Shown here piece after piece: positions 1 to 8,293 of a stretch of 64,000 nt of DNA. The notes under the pieces were generated by a model that saw only the letters and a list, made by a program, of their open reading frames with translations, ran no database searches and had not been told where the DNA came from. The first letter of the stretch is position 1. Each line of letters begins with the position of its first letter. A program made the position numbers and the translations under genes. The DNA comes from Litoreibacter meonggei (GTDB lineage Bacteria > Pseudomonadota > Alphaproteobacteria > Rhodobacterales > Rhodobacteraceae), in the NCBI RefSeq assembly GCF_003663885.1, contig NZ_RCCE01000003.1, positions 545,501 to 609,500 of the forward strand, written 5' to 3'.

Positions 1-108
1 CTCGAGCTTTGTGACCTCAGGTCCATTGTAGGTTGCGAACTTCGACGAACAGGCCGACAGAATCAGCAAAGAGGCCAGAAGCAGACCACGCAAAAGCACA
101 AAGCGCAT
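1..108 (-). CDS. L,D-transpeptidase-like lipoprotein, 5' fragment
   Basis: Only the first 36 codons lie in the window; the frame runs off the left edge. The start is the ATG read from 108 downward. The fragment begins with a basic then leucine-rich signal and a lipobox (LSAC, Cys20), followed by CSSKFATYNGPEV. From memory, this lipoprotein start is typical of L,D-transpeptidase (YkuD) family proteins of Rhodobacterales, which cross-link or edit peptidoglycan in the periplasm. The lipoprotein signal is seen; the enzyme family is inference from the short N-terminus, as the catalytic domain is outside the window. Confidence 0.55.
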   Translation of the reverse strand, partial: MRFVLLRGLLLASLLILSACSSKFATYNGPEVTKLE

Positions 109-179
109 ATGAGTTACCATCCCGATTTTTGAGAACTATAACCAGAAATTTCCGTCGCAGGAATCCACTAAATTCACCG

Positions 180-1049
180 TCACACTGATGTGTTCTCAGC
201 TGCCAGCAATGCCTCAAGTCCTATGCGATAATCCGGGTAGAGCAATTTCACCCCAAGCTCTTCCTTGATGCGATCATTACGAACGCGTTTGGACTCCGCG
301 TAAAAGCTACGCGCCATGGGCGACATGTCTGCGGACGCGAAATCCACTGCCTCTGGCAAAGGCATATCAAGCAACCTAGCCGCGTAACCGATCACGTCTT
401 GCGGTGGGGCTGCGTCGTCATCGCAAAGATTGTAAACCGCGCCGGGGTTGGGTTGTCTAATGGACGCTTCTAATACCTGCGCGATATCTTCAACATGGAT
501 GCGGCTAAAGACCTGGCCTTCCTTGATAATCCGTCGCGCCGTTCCGTTTCGAACCTTTGAGAAGGGTCCACGCCCCGGTCCATAGATTCCCGCAAGACGG
601 AAAATATGGAGCGGTAAATTCACCTCATCCGCAAGGTCCTGCCAAGCAGCCTCCGCCTCGACCCGCATTTTGCCGCGTTTCGTAGATGGCGAGAGCGGGG
701 TGGCTTCATCAACCCAGCCACCATGATGATCACCGTAGACACCGGTGGTCGATAGGTAGCCCACCCATTCCAGATTTCCGGCGAATTTTGCAATCTGTGT
801 CCGCAGTTCGTTCAGAACCGGATCACCGTCTTCGTTTGGCCCAGCGGATACCAGTAAATGCGTAGCTCTTGCCAAATGAGGTGCCATGTCTGCATCTGGC
901 CAGATAACGGGCTGAACACCTTCCTGCTGCAAGGTTTCTGCTTTTTGTTTGGATCGCGTGGTGCCGGTAACTGTCCAACCCCGCGGCAACAACAAACGCG
1001 TTAACGCCTGCGCTGAATATCCGTGACCAAAGCTCAGAAGATGCGGCAT
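180..1049 (-). CDS. NAD-dependent epimerase/dehydratase-like SDR protein
   Basis: A 289-residue protein of the extended short-chain dehydrogenase type (YeeZ-like). The N-terminal FGHGYSAQAL is the degenerate glycine-rich nucleotide loop of this subgroup, STTGVYGDHHG is the serine/tyrosine active-site region, and RLAGIYGPGRGPF is a typical later motif. Substrate unknown. It follows queG directly: its ATG overlaps the queG stop, so the two are translationally coupled in a minus-strand operon with the GST gene upstream. Family sure, function not known. Confidence 0.8.
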   Translation of the reverse strand: MPHLLSFGHGYSAQALTRLLLPRGWTVTGTTRSKQKAETLQQEGVQPVIWPDADMAPHLARATHLLVSAGPNEDGDPVLNELRTQIAKFAGNLEWVGYLSTTGVYGDHHGGWVDEATPLSPSTKRGKMRVEAEAAWQDLADEVNLPLHIFRLAGIYGPGRGPFSKVRNGTARRIIKEGQVFSRIHVEDIAQVLEASIRQPNPGAVYNLCDDDAAPPQDVIGYAARLLDMPLPEAVDFASADMSPMARSFYAESKRVRNDRIKEELGVKLLYPDYRIGLEALLAAENTSV

Positions 1050-2077
1050 CAGGTTAACCTCTCAACGGCCCATCGCGCGGCATCTGCAATAGTAGGGTCG
1101 GGGTCGTTGGTATGTGCTCGTGCCGCTTCAATCAGCGCAGGTGTCGCAGAATTTCCGATGGCATAAAGCACATTCCGAATGAAGCGATCCCGCCCGATCC
1201 GCTTGATCGGCGAGCCAGAGAACTTTGCCCGAAACTCTACGTCATTCAACGCGACCAACTCCGCAAGGGCTGGTGCACGCAAATCGTCACGTGCAGCATA
1301 GCGAAGCTCTGTCGCGTTTTGGGCGAACTTGTTCCACGGGCAAACGGCGAGGCAGTCGTCACAGCCGTAGATGTGGTTGCCGAGTTTTCCGCGCAGGTCT
1401 TCGTCGATAGGGCCTTTGTGCTCAATCGTCAGGTAGGAAATGCAACGCCGCGCATCCAGCTGGAACGGAGCAGGGAACGCATCCGTCGGGCAGACGTCCA
1501 AGCAGGCGCGACAGGTCCCGCAATTTTCGGTTTGGGCGGTATCAGGGTCTAATTCAACGGTTGTGAAGATCGCCCCGAGGAAGAACCAATTGCCCAAATC
1601 GCGCGACAGAATATTCGTGTGCTTCCCTTGCCACCCAAGACCAGCGGCCTGTGCCAATGGTTTTTCCATAACCGGCGCAGTATCTACGAAAACTTTGATC
1701 TCAGCTCCCTCAGCCTGATCAATCAGCCAGCGGCCAACGCGCTTGAGGCGCTTTTTTACAATGTCATGATAGTCTCGGTTCTGCGCGTAGACCGAGATCA
1801 CCGCGCGGTCGCGAAGCTTCAGGGTTTCAAGCGGGTCGTGATCTGGTGAGTAAACCTCTGCCAGCATGATCACAGAGCGGGCCTCGGGCCAAAGAGCTTC
1901 AGGACTTCCGCGCCATGCCATGCGCTCTGCCATCCAGCCCATCTGGCCATGACGCCCTTCGTCGACATAGGTATTCAGGCGATTGGAAGCCTGCGGGATA
2001 GCGTCCGGCCTGCATATCCCCATTTTCGCAAACCCTTCCGCGAGCGCTTGCGCCCGTAGTCGGTCCTTCAGGCTCAA
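1049..2077 (-). CDS. queG: Epoxyqueuosine reductase QueG
   Basis: Catalyses the last step of queuosine synthesis on tRNA, reducing epoxyqueuosine to queuosine with a cobalamin cofactor and two [4Fe-4S] clusters. The 342-residue protein has the typical length. Two ferredoxin-like cysteine sets are visible: [12 protein letters not shown] and CISYLT followed by [15 protein letters not shown]. The region [21 protein letters not shown] is the conserved catalytic part with the essential Asp, and the C-terminus looks like a HEAT-repeat tail. The start is a TTG overlapping the stop of the GST gene upstream. Confidence 0.93.
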   Translation of the reverse strand: MSLKDRLRAQALAEGFAKMGICRPDAIPQASNRLNTYVDEGRHGQMGWMAERMAWRGSPEALWPEARSVIMLAEVYSPDHDPLETLKLRDRAVISVYAQNRDYHDIVKKRLKRVGRWLIDQAEGAEIKVFVDTAPVMEKPLAQAAGLGWQGKHTNILSRDLGNWFFLGAIFTTVELDPDTAQTENCGTCRACLDVCPTDAFPAPFQLDARRCISYLTIEHKGPIDEDLRGKLGNHIYGCDDCLAVCPWNKFAQNATELRYAARDDLRAPALAELVALNDVEFRAKFSGSPIKRIGRDRFIRNVLYAIGNSATPALIEAARAHTNDPDPTIADAARWAVERLT

Positions 2078-2739
2078 AAATCTAGATCCGCATAGTGCGG
2101 CGGCTGGATGAAGCCTGACACCTGATCCGCGAGGATGGATCGAAACGCAGGCCGTGATTTGATCTTCGCGTACCAGTCTTTGACGTTAGAGTTCCTGTTC
2201 CAGTCCACATCACGAATATAGTCGAGGCAGGAGAAATGGGCCGCAGCGGTGAAATCAGCCAAGCTAAGCTGGTCCCCACCCAACCAACGACGTTGATCCA
2301 GAAGCCAGCCCATATAGTCGATGTGGTACTTGATTTTCTGAGCGCCCAGCTTCACGTTCCGGCTCTCAGGATAGCCTTGGCCCATGATCTTCTTGTTGAC
2401 CCGCTCATAGAGCAATTTCGACGTGACTTCTTGGTGGAATTTATCATCAAACCAAAACACCAACCGTCGTACTTCGGCACGGTCTTCCGGCTTTTTCGGC
2501 AGCAAAGCCGGCTCTGGGATGACTTCTTCCAGATACTCGCAGATCGCTTGGCTCTCGCTCAGCGTTTGACTGTCGATCTTCAAGATCGGCACTTTACCCG
2601 CAGGGTTGCGTTGCATGAAATCGGTGCTCTGCTCCCAATAGCGCTCCTCGACCAGTTCAACCTCGACCTTCTTTTCGGCCAAGACGAGGCGTACCTTGCG
2701 GCAAAATGGTGAGAGCGGGGCGTGGTAAAGGCGGTTCAT
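2074..2739 (-). CDS. Glutathione S-transferase family protein
   Basis: A 221-residue cytosolic GST with a thioredoxin-fold N-terminal domain (residues 1-80; SPFCRKV near residue 10 is the catalytic/GSH-adjacent region, PAGKVPIL holds the cis-proline, [12 protein letters not shown] binds the gamma-glutamyl group) and an all-helical C-terminal domain. I chose ATG at 2739, four codons after an upstream TTG, because the protein then starts with the usual [12 protein letters not shown]. First gene of a three-gene overlapping minus-strand unit with queG and the SDR gene. Substrate unknown. Confidence 0.87.
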   Translation of the reverse strand: MNRLYHAPLSPFCRKVRLVLAEKKVEVELVEERYWEQSTDFMQRNPAGKVPILKIDSQTLSESQAICEYLEEVIPEPALLPKKPEDRAEVRRLVFWFDDKFHQEVTSKLLYERVNKKIMGQGYPESRNVKLGAQKIKYHIDYMGWLLDQRRWLGGDQLSLADFTAAAHFSCLDYIRDVDWNRNSNVKDWYAKIKSRPAFRSILADQVSGFIQPPHYADLDF

Positions 2740-2796
2740 CACATTATCCAATGAGAGAAATCTGTCTGTTTGTCATGGCAACGTTGCACGGAATTT

Positions 2797-3564
2797 TCAA
2801 CCTTCGAAACACTGATTGCGCCCATCCGCGCGGATCGTAGCCGCCCCGGACGCAATCGACCGTGCCCGTTTCTGAATGTATGCGGATGGCCGTTTCGCCG
2901 AACGTCCCTTCGGATTTGGTAAGATCGCCGCCAGCAACGAGGCCTGTCGCATGGTCAAATCTTTGGCATCTACACCAAAATACCAAGGCGCCGCAGCACC
3001 GACACCAAACACGCCTTCATCGAACTCGGCAACATTCATGTAAACCTCAAGAATACGGCGCTTCGTCCAGACTGCTTCCATCACCGGGGTGATGCCCGCC
3101 TCCAGTGCCTTGCGAGTCCAGTTTCGGCCATGCCAAAGAAACACGTTCTTTACCGTCTGCTGCGAAATCGTGGACGCCCCTCGACCACCGCCATCTTCCA
3201 ACGCGTCGCGAATCGCGGCCATGTCGAAGCCCCAGTGGTTACAAAAGTTGGCATCCTCGGCGGCGACAATAGCATGCGGCATATTGGGTGAAATAGTCTC
3301 GAAATCGCGCCATTCCCGACGGGTTTCGTCAAGCCGCCAATTTTCCGAAAAGATATAGGCGGTCGTAGGAGGATTTACCAAAGCATAAAGCACGACCATG
3401 AACAGTACGAACAGCGCCAACGCCACCAAAAGCCGCCACCCCCATCGCACCGCCAGAAACGGCACGACGCCGATCCACCAGAAGATAGATCGTTTTGGTT
3501 TCGCCTGTTTGGTTTTCGGAGCCAGTTTAGCTCGCGTTTTTGGTTTCGTCACTGCCTTCGCCAT
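2797..3564 (-). CDS. mtgA: Monofunctional peptidoglycan glycosyltransferase MtgA
   Basis: Polymerises glycan strands from lipid II at the outer face of the inner membrane. The 255-residue protein has a lysine-rich cytoplasmic N-terminus, one membrane helix (about residues 28-62), then a GT51 domain: EDANFCNHWGFD with the catalytic Glu, GASTISQQTVKNVFLW, KRRILEVYMNVAEF and the GVGAAAPWYFG region. There is no transpeptidase domain, hence monofunctional. It ends normally after PNPKGRSAKRP and a cysteine-containing tail. Confidence 0.93.
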   Translation of the reverse strand: MAKAVTKPKTRAKLAPKTKQAKPKRSIFWWIGVVPFLAVRWGWRLLVALALFVLFMVVLYALVNPPTTAYIFSENWRLDETRREWRDFETISPNMPHAIVAAEDANFCNHWGFDMAAIRDALEDGGGRGASTISQQTVKNVFLWHGRNWTRKALEAGITPVMEAVWTKRRILEVYMNVAEFDEGVFGVGAAAPWYFGVDAKDLTMRQASLLAAILPNPKGRSAKRPSAYIQKRARSIASGAATIRADGRNQCFEG

Positions 3565-3641
3565 ATCGCTGTTCTACCCCGATTGAGGGTGTGGTCAAAG
3601 GTTTGACGTCCCGATAGTTGAAGGCTGCCGAGTGGTGATGC

Positions 3642-3911
3642 CTATCGGCAAGTTACGCTAGAAATCAGGCCGGATCTGTCGATATCAATCGTCAGGCGGT
3701 CTGGACTAAAATCCATGGTAATTACGTCGTCAGGACGTAGCACGCGCGAAGACTTGGGTAGGTCGAGCTTATCCAACGCCGAAGCCCTTTTACCCAACAG
3801 ATAGAAATAGCTCTCGGCACCACAGCGCGGCTGCCCGTCAAAATCTGCGGGGTCAGTGAATTGATCGCCACAGGCAGCCAACAGCAAGAGAAGGGGCAAA
3901 AGGAATCGCAT
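3642..3911 (-). CDS. I78-family peptidase inhibitor lipoprotein
   Basis: An 89-residue lipoprotein: signal peptide ending in the lipobox LLAAC (Cys14), then a domain with the marks of the I78 (Aspergillus elastase inhibitor-like) family. These are a CGAESYFYLLGK core, RVLRPDDVITMDF, and DRLTIDIDRSGLISSVTC, with two cysteines placed to form the family disulfide. Proposed role: periplasmic or outer-membrane inhibitor of serine proteases. It is divergent from the formaldehyde dehydrogenase gene at 4017, sharing a promoter region of about 105 bases; no functional link is evident. Confidence 0.75.
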   Translation of the reverse strand: MRFLLPLLLLLAACGDQFTDPADFDGQPRCGAESYFYLLGKRASALDKLDLPKSSRVLRPDDVITMDFSPDRLTIDIDRSGLISSVTCR

Positions 3912-4016
3912 CCAAGCGGTTTAATGGGTCCGGCCGACATGAGCAAATCTAAGGCGATTGATTTCACCGTGACTATGCGCAAGTTTGACCACAACACACT
4001 AGGAAAGGATCACATA

Positions 4017-5129
4017 ATGCGCACCAGAGCCGCAGTCGCCGTTCAAGCCGGAAAACCGCTGGAAGTCATGGACGTAAATCTAGATGGCCCTCGCGACGGC
4101 GAAGTGCTGGTCGAGATGAAGGCCACTGGCATTTGCCATACGGATGAATTCACCTTGTCCGGCGCTGATCCCGAGGGACTGTTTCCCGCAATCCTTGGCC
4201 ATGAAGGCGCAGGCGTTGTCGTGGATGTCGGTCCGGGCGTGACGTCGCTGAAAAAGGGTGACCACGTCATCCCGCTTTACACGCCAGAATGTCGTGAGTG
4301 CGAGTATTGCCTGAACCCGAAAACCAATCTGTGCCAATCGATCCGATCCACGCAGGGGCAGGGGCTTATGCCTGACGGCACGTCGCGGTTCTCAACTCTC
4401 GATGGTGACCCGATCCTGCACTACATGGGATGTTCGACCTTCGCGAACCACTCGGTCATGCCAGAGATTGCGCTGGCTAAGGTGCGAGACGACGCGCCAT
4501 TTGACAAAATTTGCTACATCGGCTGCGGCGTAACCACCGGCATTGGCGCGGTGATCAATACGGCCAAGGTTGAAATTGGCTCCCGCGCGATCGTTTTCGG
4601 TCTTGGTGGCATCGGGCTGAACGTCATCCAAGGCTTACGCCTTGCCGGTGCAGATCAGATCGTAGGCGTGGACCTGAACCCGTCCAAGGTTGAGATGGCG
4701 ACACGCTTTGGCATGACAGATTTCGTCAACCCCTCCGAGATTGACGGCGATCTGGTAGCCTACCTAGTGGCCCTCACTAAAGGCGGCGCGGATTACACAT
4801 TCGACGCCACCGGAAATGTTGGCGTAATGCGCACCGCGCTGGAAGCCGCACATAAGGGCTGGGGCGAATCTATCATCATCGGTGTAGCGCCCGCGGGCGC
4901 AGAAATTAGCACGCGACCATTCCAACTGGTCACCGGACGCAGCTGGCGCGGTACTGCATTTGGCGGTGCGCGCGGTCGCACCGATGTGCCTAAGATTGTT
5001 GACTGGTACATGGATGGAAAGATCGAGATCGATCCGATGATTACCCACACTATGGGCCTTGAAGACATCAACAAAGGTTTCGATTTAATGCACGCGGGCG
5101 AGTCGATCCGGTCGGTCGTGGTCTACTAA
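4017..5129 (+). CDS. adhI: S-(hydroxymethyl)glutathione dehydrogenase / class III alcohol dehydrogenase
   Basis: Oxidises the formaldehyde-glutathione adduct to S-formylglutathione with NAD+; the family can also reduce S-nitrosoglutathione. The 370-residue protein has catalytic zinc ligands Cys40 and His62-Glu63 with Cys in CYIGCGVTTG, structural zinc ligands Cys92, 95, 98 and 106, and the Rossmann loop GLGGIGLNV. The open frame extends 52 codons upstream, but ATG at 4017 gives the standard N-terminus MRTRAAVAVQ and follows an AGGAAAGG ribosome site. The partner hydrolase gene (fghA) lies about 3 kb downstream rather than adjacent. Confidence 0.95.
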   Translation: MRTRAAVAVQAGKPLEVMDVNLDGPRDGEVLVEMKATGICHTDEFTLSGADPEGLFPAILGHEGAGVVVDVGPGVTSLKKGDHVIPLYTPECRECEYCLNPKTNLCQSIRSTQGQGLMPDGTSRFSTLDGDPILHYMGCSTFANHSVMPEIALAKVRDDAPFDKICYIGCGVTTGIGAVINTAKVEIGSRAIVFGLGGIGLNVIQGLRLAGADQIVGVDLNPSKVEMATRFGMTDFVNPSEIDGDLVAYLVALTKGGADYTFDATGNVGVMRTALEAAHKGWGESIIIGVAPAGAEISTRPFQLVTGRSWRGTAFGGARGRTDVPKIVDWYMDGKIEIDPMITHTMGLEDINKGFDLMHAGESIRSVVVY

Positions 5130-5170
5130 GAACAGATCACAAAAGACCGCTATCAAGCGCGGGGCGTAAG

Positions 5171-5788
5171 TTACGCTCCGTAGCGCGCCAAAAACATATC
5201 GACAGCGCCACTGATGACCCGATCAACTTGGGCTTCAGTTGGTTTTTCGATGATATTGAAGATCATCTGCACGAAGATTTCCGATTTCATCAGCTCCTGG
5301 AACTGCATCGCGGCGAGGCCAATATCGTCGATCTTCAACTCCCCACGTTCGCAGGCATGTTCGAAATACTCGCTTAGACGATCTTCCAGCAGCTTCGGGC
5401 CGGATGCGTAAAACTCGCGCCCCAGCTCCGGGAAGCGATCCGACTCGGCCACGCAAATACGGAAAATGCGCTGTGCGAAATTGGACGTCAGAAACTCCAT
5501 CATCTTGTAAGACATTGCAGTCAGCATTTCGCGCACAGGAACATCGGTTGCATCAACCTGCAAAGCACGGTCTGCTTGCGATGCGCATTCCTGCTTCGCG
5601 ACTTCGATGAAGAGAATCCGTTTGTCAGGGAAATAGCTATAAAGCGTGGCCTTGGAGACCCCGGCTTCGCGCGCGATCAGGTCGACACTTGCGCCCTCGA
5701 AACCCTGAGCCAGAAAAACGTCACGCGCCCCTGCGATCACTTGATCGTATTTGCGGCCGCGTTTGATTTCAGGTGTGTTTCCGTCCAA
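5171..5788 (-). CDS. TetR/AcrR family transcriptional regulator (AefR-like C-terminus)
   Basis: A 205-residue repressor. Residues about 15-60 form the TetR helix-turn-helix (GASVDLIAREAGVSKATLYSYF). The C-terminal part, with RIFRICVAESDRFPELGREFY and GPKLLEDRL, matches the AefR-like ligand/dimer domain. It starts at TTG 5788 behind a GGAG ribosome site. Its promoter carries a 16-bp palindrome (5819-5834) that recurs three times in front of the neighbouring small secreted-protein gene, so autorepression and control of that gene are likely (inference). Ligand unknown. Confidence 0.88.
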   Translation of the reverse strand: MDGNTPEIKRGRKYDQVIAGARDVFLAQGFEGASVDLIAREAGVSKATLYSYFPDKRILFIEVAKQECASQADRALQVDATDVPVREMLTAMSYKMMEFLTSNFAQRIFRICVAESDRFPELGREFYASGPKLLEDRLSEYFEHACERGELKIDDIGLAAMQFQELMKSEIFVQMIFNIIEKPTEAQVDRVISGAVDMFLARYGA

Positions 5789-5814
5789 GTGAGTGTCTCC
5801 CGACCCAATGTGTT

Positions 5815-5844
5815 ATTATAGACCATACAGTTTAGTTTGGGCAA
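5815..5844 (-). promoter_or_regulatory. tetR promoter with embedded TetR-type operator
   Basis: Read on the minus strand: -35 TTGCCC (5844-5839), 18-bp spacer, -10 TATAAT (5820-5815). The 16-bp palindrome TAGACCATACAGTTTA at 5819-5834 covers the spacer and touches the -10 box, so a bound repressor would block RNA polymerase. It lies about 30 bases before the TTG start of the regulator. The elements are seen; the binding protein is inferred to be the TetR product. Confidence 0.6.
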
Positions 5845-5862
5845 TGACTGCCAGAAACTTAA

Positions 5863-5884
5863 GGGCGGGCCACGAGGCCCGCCC
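5863..5884 (-). terminator. Hairpin terminator after the small secreted-protein gene
   Basis: A perfect 9-bp GC stem (GGGCGGGCC / GGCCCGCCC) with a four-base loop sits 27 bases beyond the stop of the minus-strand gene at 5912. On the minus strand it is followed by TTAAGTTTC, a weak uridine tract. It separates that gene from the regulator gene downstream. Confidence 0.6.
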
Positions 5885-5911
5885 AGTTGTACGACATGAG
5901 TTAGGGGGGAG

Positions 5912-6178
5912 CTACTCGTCGCGCGCAAGCTTGCGTTTCACCAGCTCCGATTTGGAGATGGTGCCGCAAGCATCCGGTTGAACCCCAACTTCCCGTTCCA
6001 GCAGCGTGCAGCGATCACCAGAGGGTGCCAGCAATTTGGCATTGTTCTGCGAGACAGTCACATCCTGCGAAGGGTAGGTGAGGTTGTGAATATAGCCAAA
6101 AGACATTCCTCCGTTAGCCAGCGCAGGGCCAGCAAAAACTATCGAGGCGGCGATCAGGGCGGACTTGAGAGAGTTCAT
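5912..6178 (-). CDS. Small secreted protein of unknown function
   Basis: An 88-residue protein I do not recognise. It has a Sec signal peptide (SALIAASIVFAGPALA, cleavage near residue 22) and a mature part of about 65 residues with two cysteines (CTLLEREV..., DACGTIS) that could form a disulfide, ending in a basic-acidic tail. I chose ATG at 6178 over the ATG three codons upstream because AAGGA lies 9 bases before it, whereas the upstream ATG abuts AAGG directly. Its promoter is loaded with three TetR-type operators, so it is probably silent until the neighbouring regulator is relieved. Confidence 0.7.
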   Translation of the reverse strand: MNSLKSALIAASIVFAGPALANGGMSFGYIHNLTYPSQDVTVSQNNAKLLAPSGDRCTLLEREVGVQPDACGTISKSELVKRKLARDE

Positions 6179-6197
6179 GGTTTTCATCCTTCATAAG

Positions 6198-6274
6198 TGA
6201 ACCGTTCAGTTCATATTCGGATAACTAAACCGAGTCGTTCACTTTTTCAAGATGTTTCTGAACCGTTCGGTTTA
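6198..6274 (-). promoter_or_regulatory. Three TetR-type operators over the promoter of the small secreted-protein gene
   Basis: Three 16-bp imperfect palindromes: TGAACCGTTCAGTTCA (6198-6213), TAAACCGAGTCGTTCA (6226-6241) and TGAACCGTTCGGTTTA (6259-6274). On the minus strand a promoter fits between them: -35 TTGAAA (6250-6245), 17-bp spacer, -10 TAGTTA (6227-6222). The middle operator fills the spacer, one lies just upstream of the -35 and one lies at the expected start of transcription. All resemble the palindrome in the tetR promoter (5819-5834). Confidence 0.6.
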
Positions 6275-6288
6275 CTTTTTATCGCGGG

Positions 6289-6332
6289 TTGATCTCTCTT
6301 ATGAATTGCCTATTTTAGAACCATTCTAATAT
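6289..6332 (+). promoter_or_regulatory. mbfA promoter with Irr/ICE-like iron box
   Basis: -35 TTGATC (6289-6294), 16-bp spacer, -10 TATTTT (6311-6316). Overlapping the -10 is TTTAGAA (6314-6320), CCA, TTCTAAT (6324-6330), a near-perfect match to the alphaproteobacterial iron control element (TTTAGAA, 3 bases, TTCTAAA) bound by the haem-responsive regulator Irr. Repression of mbfA by Irr under low iron is known in rhizobia; that it holds here is inference from site and position. Confidence 0.65.
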
Positions 6333-6342
6333 TGAGGTTCCA

Positions 6343-7317
6343 ATGCTTCCCTCCGTCAGTTTCCGCCGTCGCTTCACCGATCTAAGCGAACAAGAAGTCC
6401 TCGCCTTGGCGATTTCGTCAGAGGAAGACGATGCCCGTATCTACCGGGGATATGCCGAACGCCTACGCGAGAGCTTTCCCGCGACTGCGGAAGTGTTCGA
6501 AGCTATGGCAGCAGAGGAAGATACACATCGACAGATGCTTATTGATTTGCATAAGAAACGGTTTGGCGACGTCATCCCACTCTTGCGCCGCGAGCATGTT
6601 GCAGGTTTCTACGCCCGTTCCCCGATTTGGCTTGTCGAGAATCTCGGCCTCGAGAAAATACGCGAGCAGGCCGGACAGATGGAGCGTGACGCGCAGCGGT
6701 TCTATGAACTTGCTGCTAAACGGACCACAGATGCCGACACGCGCAAGTTGCTTGGCGATCTGGCCGCCGCCGAGGCTGGCCACGAACAAAAGGCTTCTGA
6801 GCTTACCGCCCGAATAGATGGTGATACGCGTGACTCCGAGGACAAAGAGGCGCATCGCCAGTTTGTGCTGACTTGGGTTCAGCCTGGCTTGGCCGGACTT
6901 ATGGACGGTTCAGTTTCAACTCTTGCACCGATCTTCGCAGCCGCTTTCGCCACCGGCAACACGTGGGACACCTTCCTTGTGGGACTTGCGGCGTCAGTCG
7001 GTGCAGGTATCTCGATGGGCTTCACCGAAGCGGCGTCCGATGACGGGCAGTTGTCTGGCCGTGGCTCCCCATGGAAGCGCGGCTTTGCGTCGGGTATCAT
7101 GACCACGCTTGGTGGCTTGGGGCATGCGCTGCCTTATCTCATCACGGATTTCTGGACCGCGACCACCATTGCGATCATCGTCGTGTTTATCGAGCTTTGG
7201 GCCATAGCGTGGATTCAGAATCGCTTCATGGAGACCCCGTTTTTCAGAGCCGCATTGCAGGTGGTACTTGGCGGCGCGCTTGTCCTTGCCGCGGGTGTAT
7301 TAATCGGCAGCGGCTAA
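6343..7317 (+). CDS. mbfA: Membrane-bound ferritin / iron exporter MbfA
   Basis: A 324-residue fusion of an N-terminal rubrerythrin/ferritin-like four-helix domain (residues 1-165) and a C-terminal VIT1/CCC1-type membrane domain (about 180-322). Likely di-iron ligands are Glu27/28, EEDTH (Glu59, His62), Glu114 and Glu144-x-x-His147. The membrane part begins with VQPGLAGLMDGSVSTL and holds four to five helices. Known MbfA proteins bind ferrous iron and export it across the inner membrane, protecting against iron and peroxide stress. Ribosome site GAGG precedes the ATG. The promoter carries an Irr-type box, consistent with the family's regulation. Confidence 0.92.
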   Translation: MLPSVSFRRRFTDLSEQEVLALAISSEEDDARIYRGYAERLRESFPATAEVFEAMAAEEDTHRQMLIDLHKKRFGDVIPLLRREHVAGFYARSPIWLVENLGLEKIREQAGQMERDAQRFYELAAKRTTDADTRKLLGDLAAAEAGHEQKASELTARIDGDTRDSEDKEAHRQFVLTWVQPGLAGLMDGSVSTLAPIFAAAFATGNTWDTFLVGLAASVGAGISMGFTEAASDDGQLSGRGSPWKRGFASGIMTTLGGLGHALPYLITDFWTATTIAIIVVFIELWAIAWIQNRFMETPFFRAALQVVLGGALVLAAGVLIGSG

Positions 7318-7359
7318 TCCACTGTTGCAGCCCCCGAGACCGTGGTATCGGGGGAAGCG

Positions 7360-8283
7360 ATGCTGGAGATATTTCTGAAAACACTGCCCTTTTTCGCCAT
7401 CATAGGCGTGGGCTACTGGGCTGGTCGGGTGAAATTTTTCACGCCCGAGGCCACGGGCTATCTGACAAAATTCGTCTTCTATTTCGCATTGTCGGCCATG
7501 CTGTTCCGCTTTTCTGCCAATCTCTCCATAGCCGAGATTCTGGATTGGACGTATATCGTCGCCTATTTCTGGGCAACGGCCCTTGTCTACTTGCTTGTCA
7601 CCGCTGTCGCATTGCTACGCTGGCGGTCGGTTGAAGAAGCGGCGATTGAAGCCCAGTGCGGGGTCATTGGCAATGTAGGTTTCCTTGGCGTGCCGATGCT
7701 CGTGTTGCTTATGGGCGAGGACGCCATTGGGCCAGTCATGTTAATTTTGGCGGTGGACCTAATCTTCTTCGGTAGCCTCGTGGTGATCCTGATTACCGGG
7801 TCACGCGACGGTCGCATGTCGCTTGGAATTTTGAAAACTGTAGGTACGGGCCTGATTAAAAATCCAATGATCGTCTCTATCGTTTTGGGTTTCGCATGGT
7901 CGGCCTCCGCGATGCCCATCCCCGTTCCCTTCAACGAGTTCCTCTCCATCCTTGGTGGTGCGGCCACACCCGGCGCATTGTTTGCAATCGGTGCCTCGCT
8001 CGCGACCAAATCAGCGGAACGTATGGAGGTGGCAACTTGGCTGTCCTTCTCAAAACTGGTGCTTCATCCAGCGGCTGTAGCGGTATCCGCGCTTTGGCTG
8101 TTTTCGGTGGACCCCTATTCCGCCTCGGTCATGATTGCCGCCGCCGCCTTGCCAGTTGCGGGCAATGTTTACATGATCGCGCAGCATTATGGGGTTGCCC
8201 CGACGCGGGTATCGGCCAGTATTCTTATATCAACTGCCGTCAGCATCCTGACCGTTTCGCTGGTGATCGGCTGGGTCACTTAA
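7360..8283 (+). CDS. AEC family transporter
   Basis: A 307-residue auxin-efflux-carrier-type membrane protein with about ten helices; FFAIIGVGYWAGR at the N-terminus, the conserved NVGFLGVPM (GNxGFxGxP) crossover motif and LPVAGNVYMIAQHYG near the C-terminus are family marks. Characterised members move small carboxylates or auxin-like acids; the substrate here is unknown. ATG 7360 is preferred over GTG 7342 because it follows GGGGGAAG. It lies 10 bases before fghA and may be cotranscribed with it. Confidence 0.88.
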   Translation: MLEIFLKTLPFFAIIGVGYWAGRVKFFTPEATGYLTKFVFYFALSAMLFRFSANLSIAEILDWTYIVAYFWATALVYLLVTAVALLRWRSVEEAAIEAQCGVIGNVGFLGVPMLVLLMGEDAIGPVMLILAVDLIFFGSLVVILITGSRDGRMSLGILKTVGTGLIKNPMIVSIVLGFAWSASAMPIPVPFNEFLSILGGAATPGALFAIGASLATKSAERMEVATWLSFSKLVLHPAAVAVSALWLFSVDPYSASVMIAAAALPVAGNVYMIAQHYGVAPTRVSASILISTAVSILTVSLVIGWVT

Positions 8284-8293
8284 AGGAGACCAC

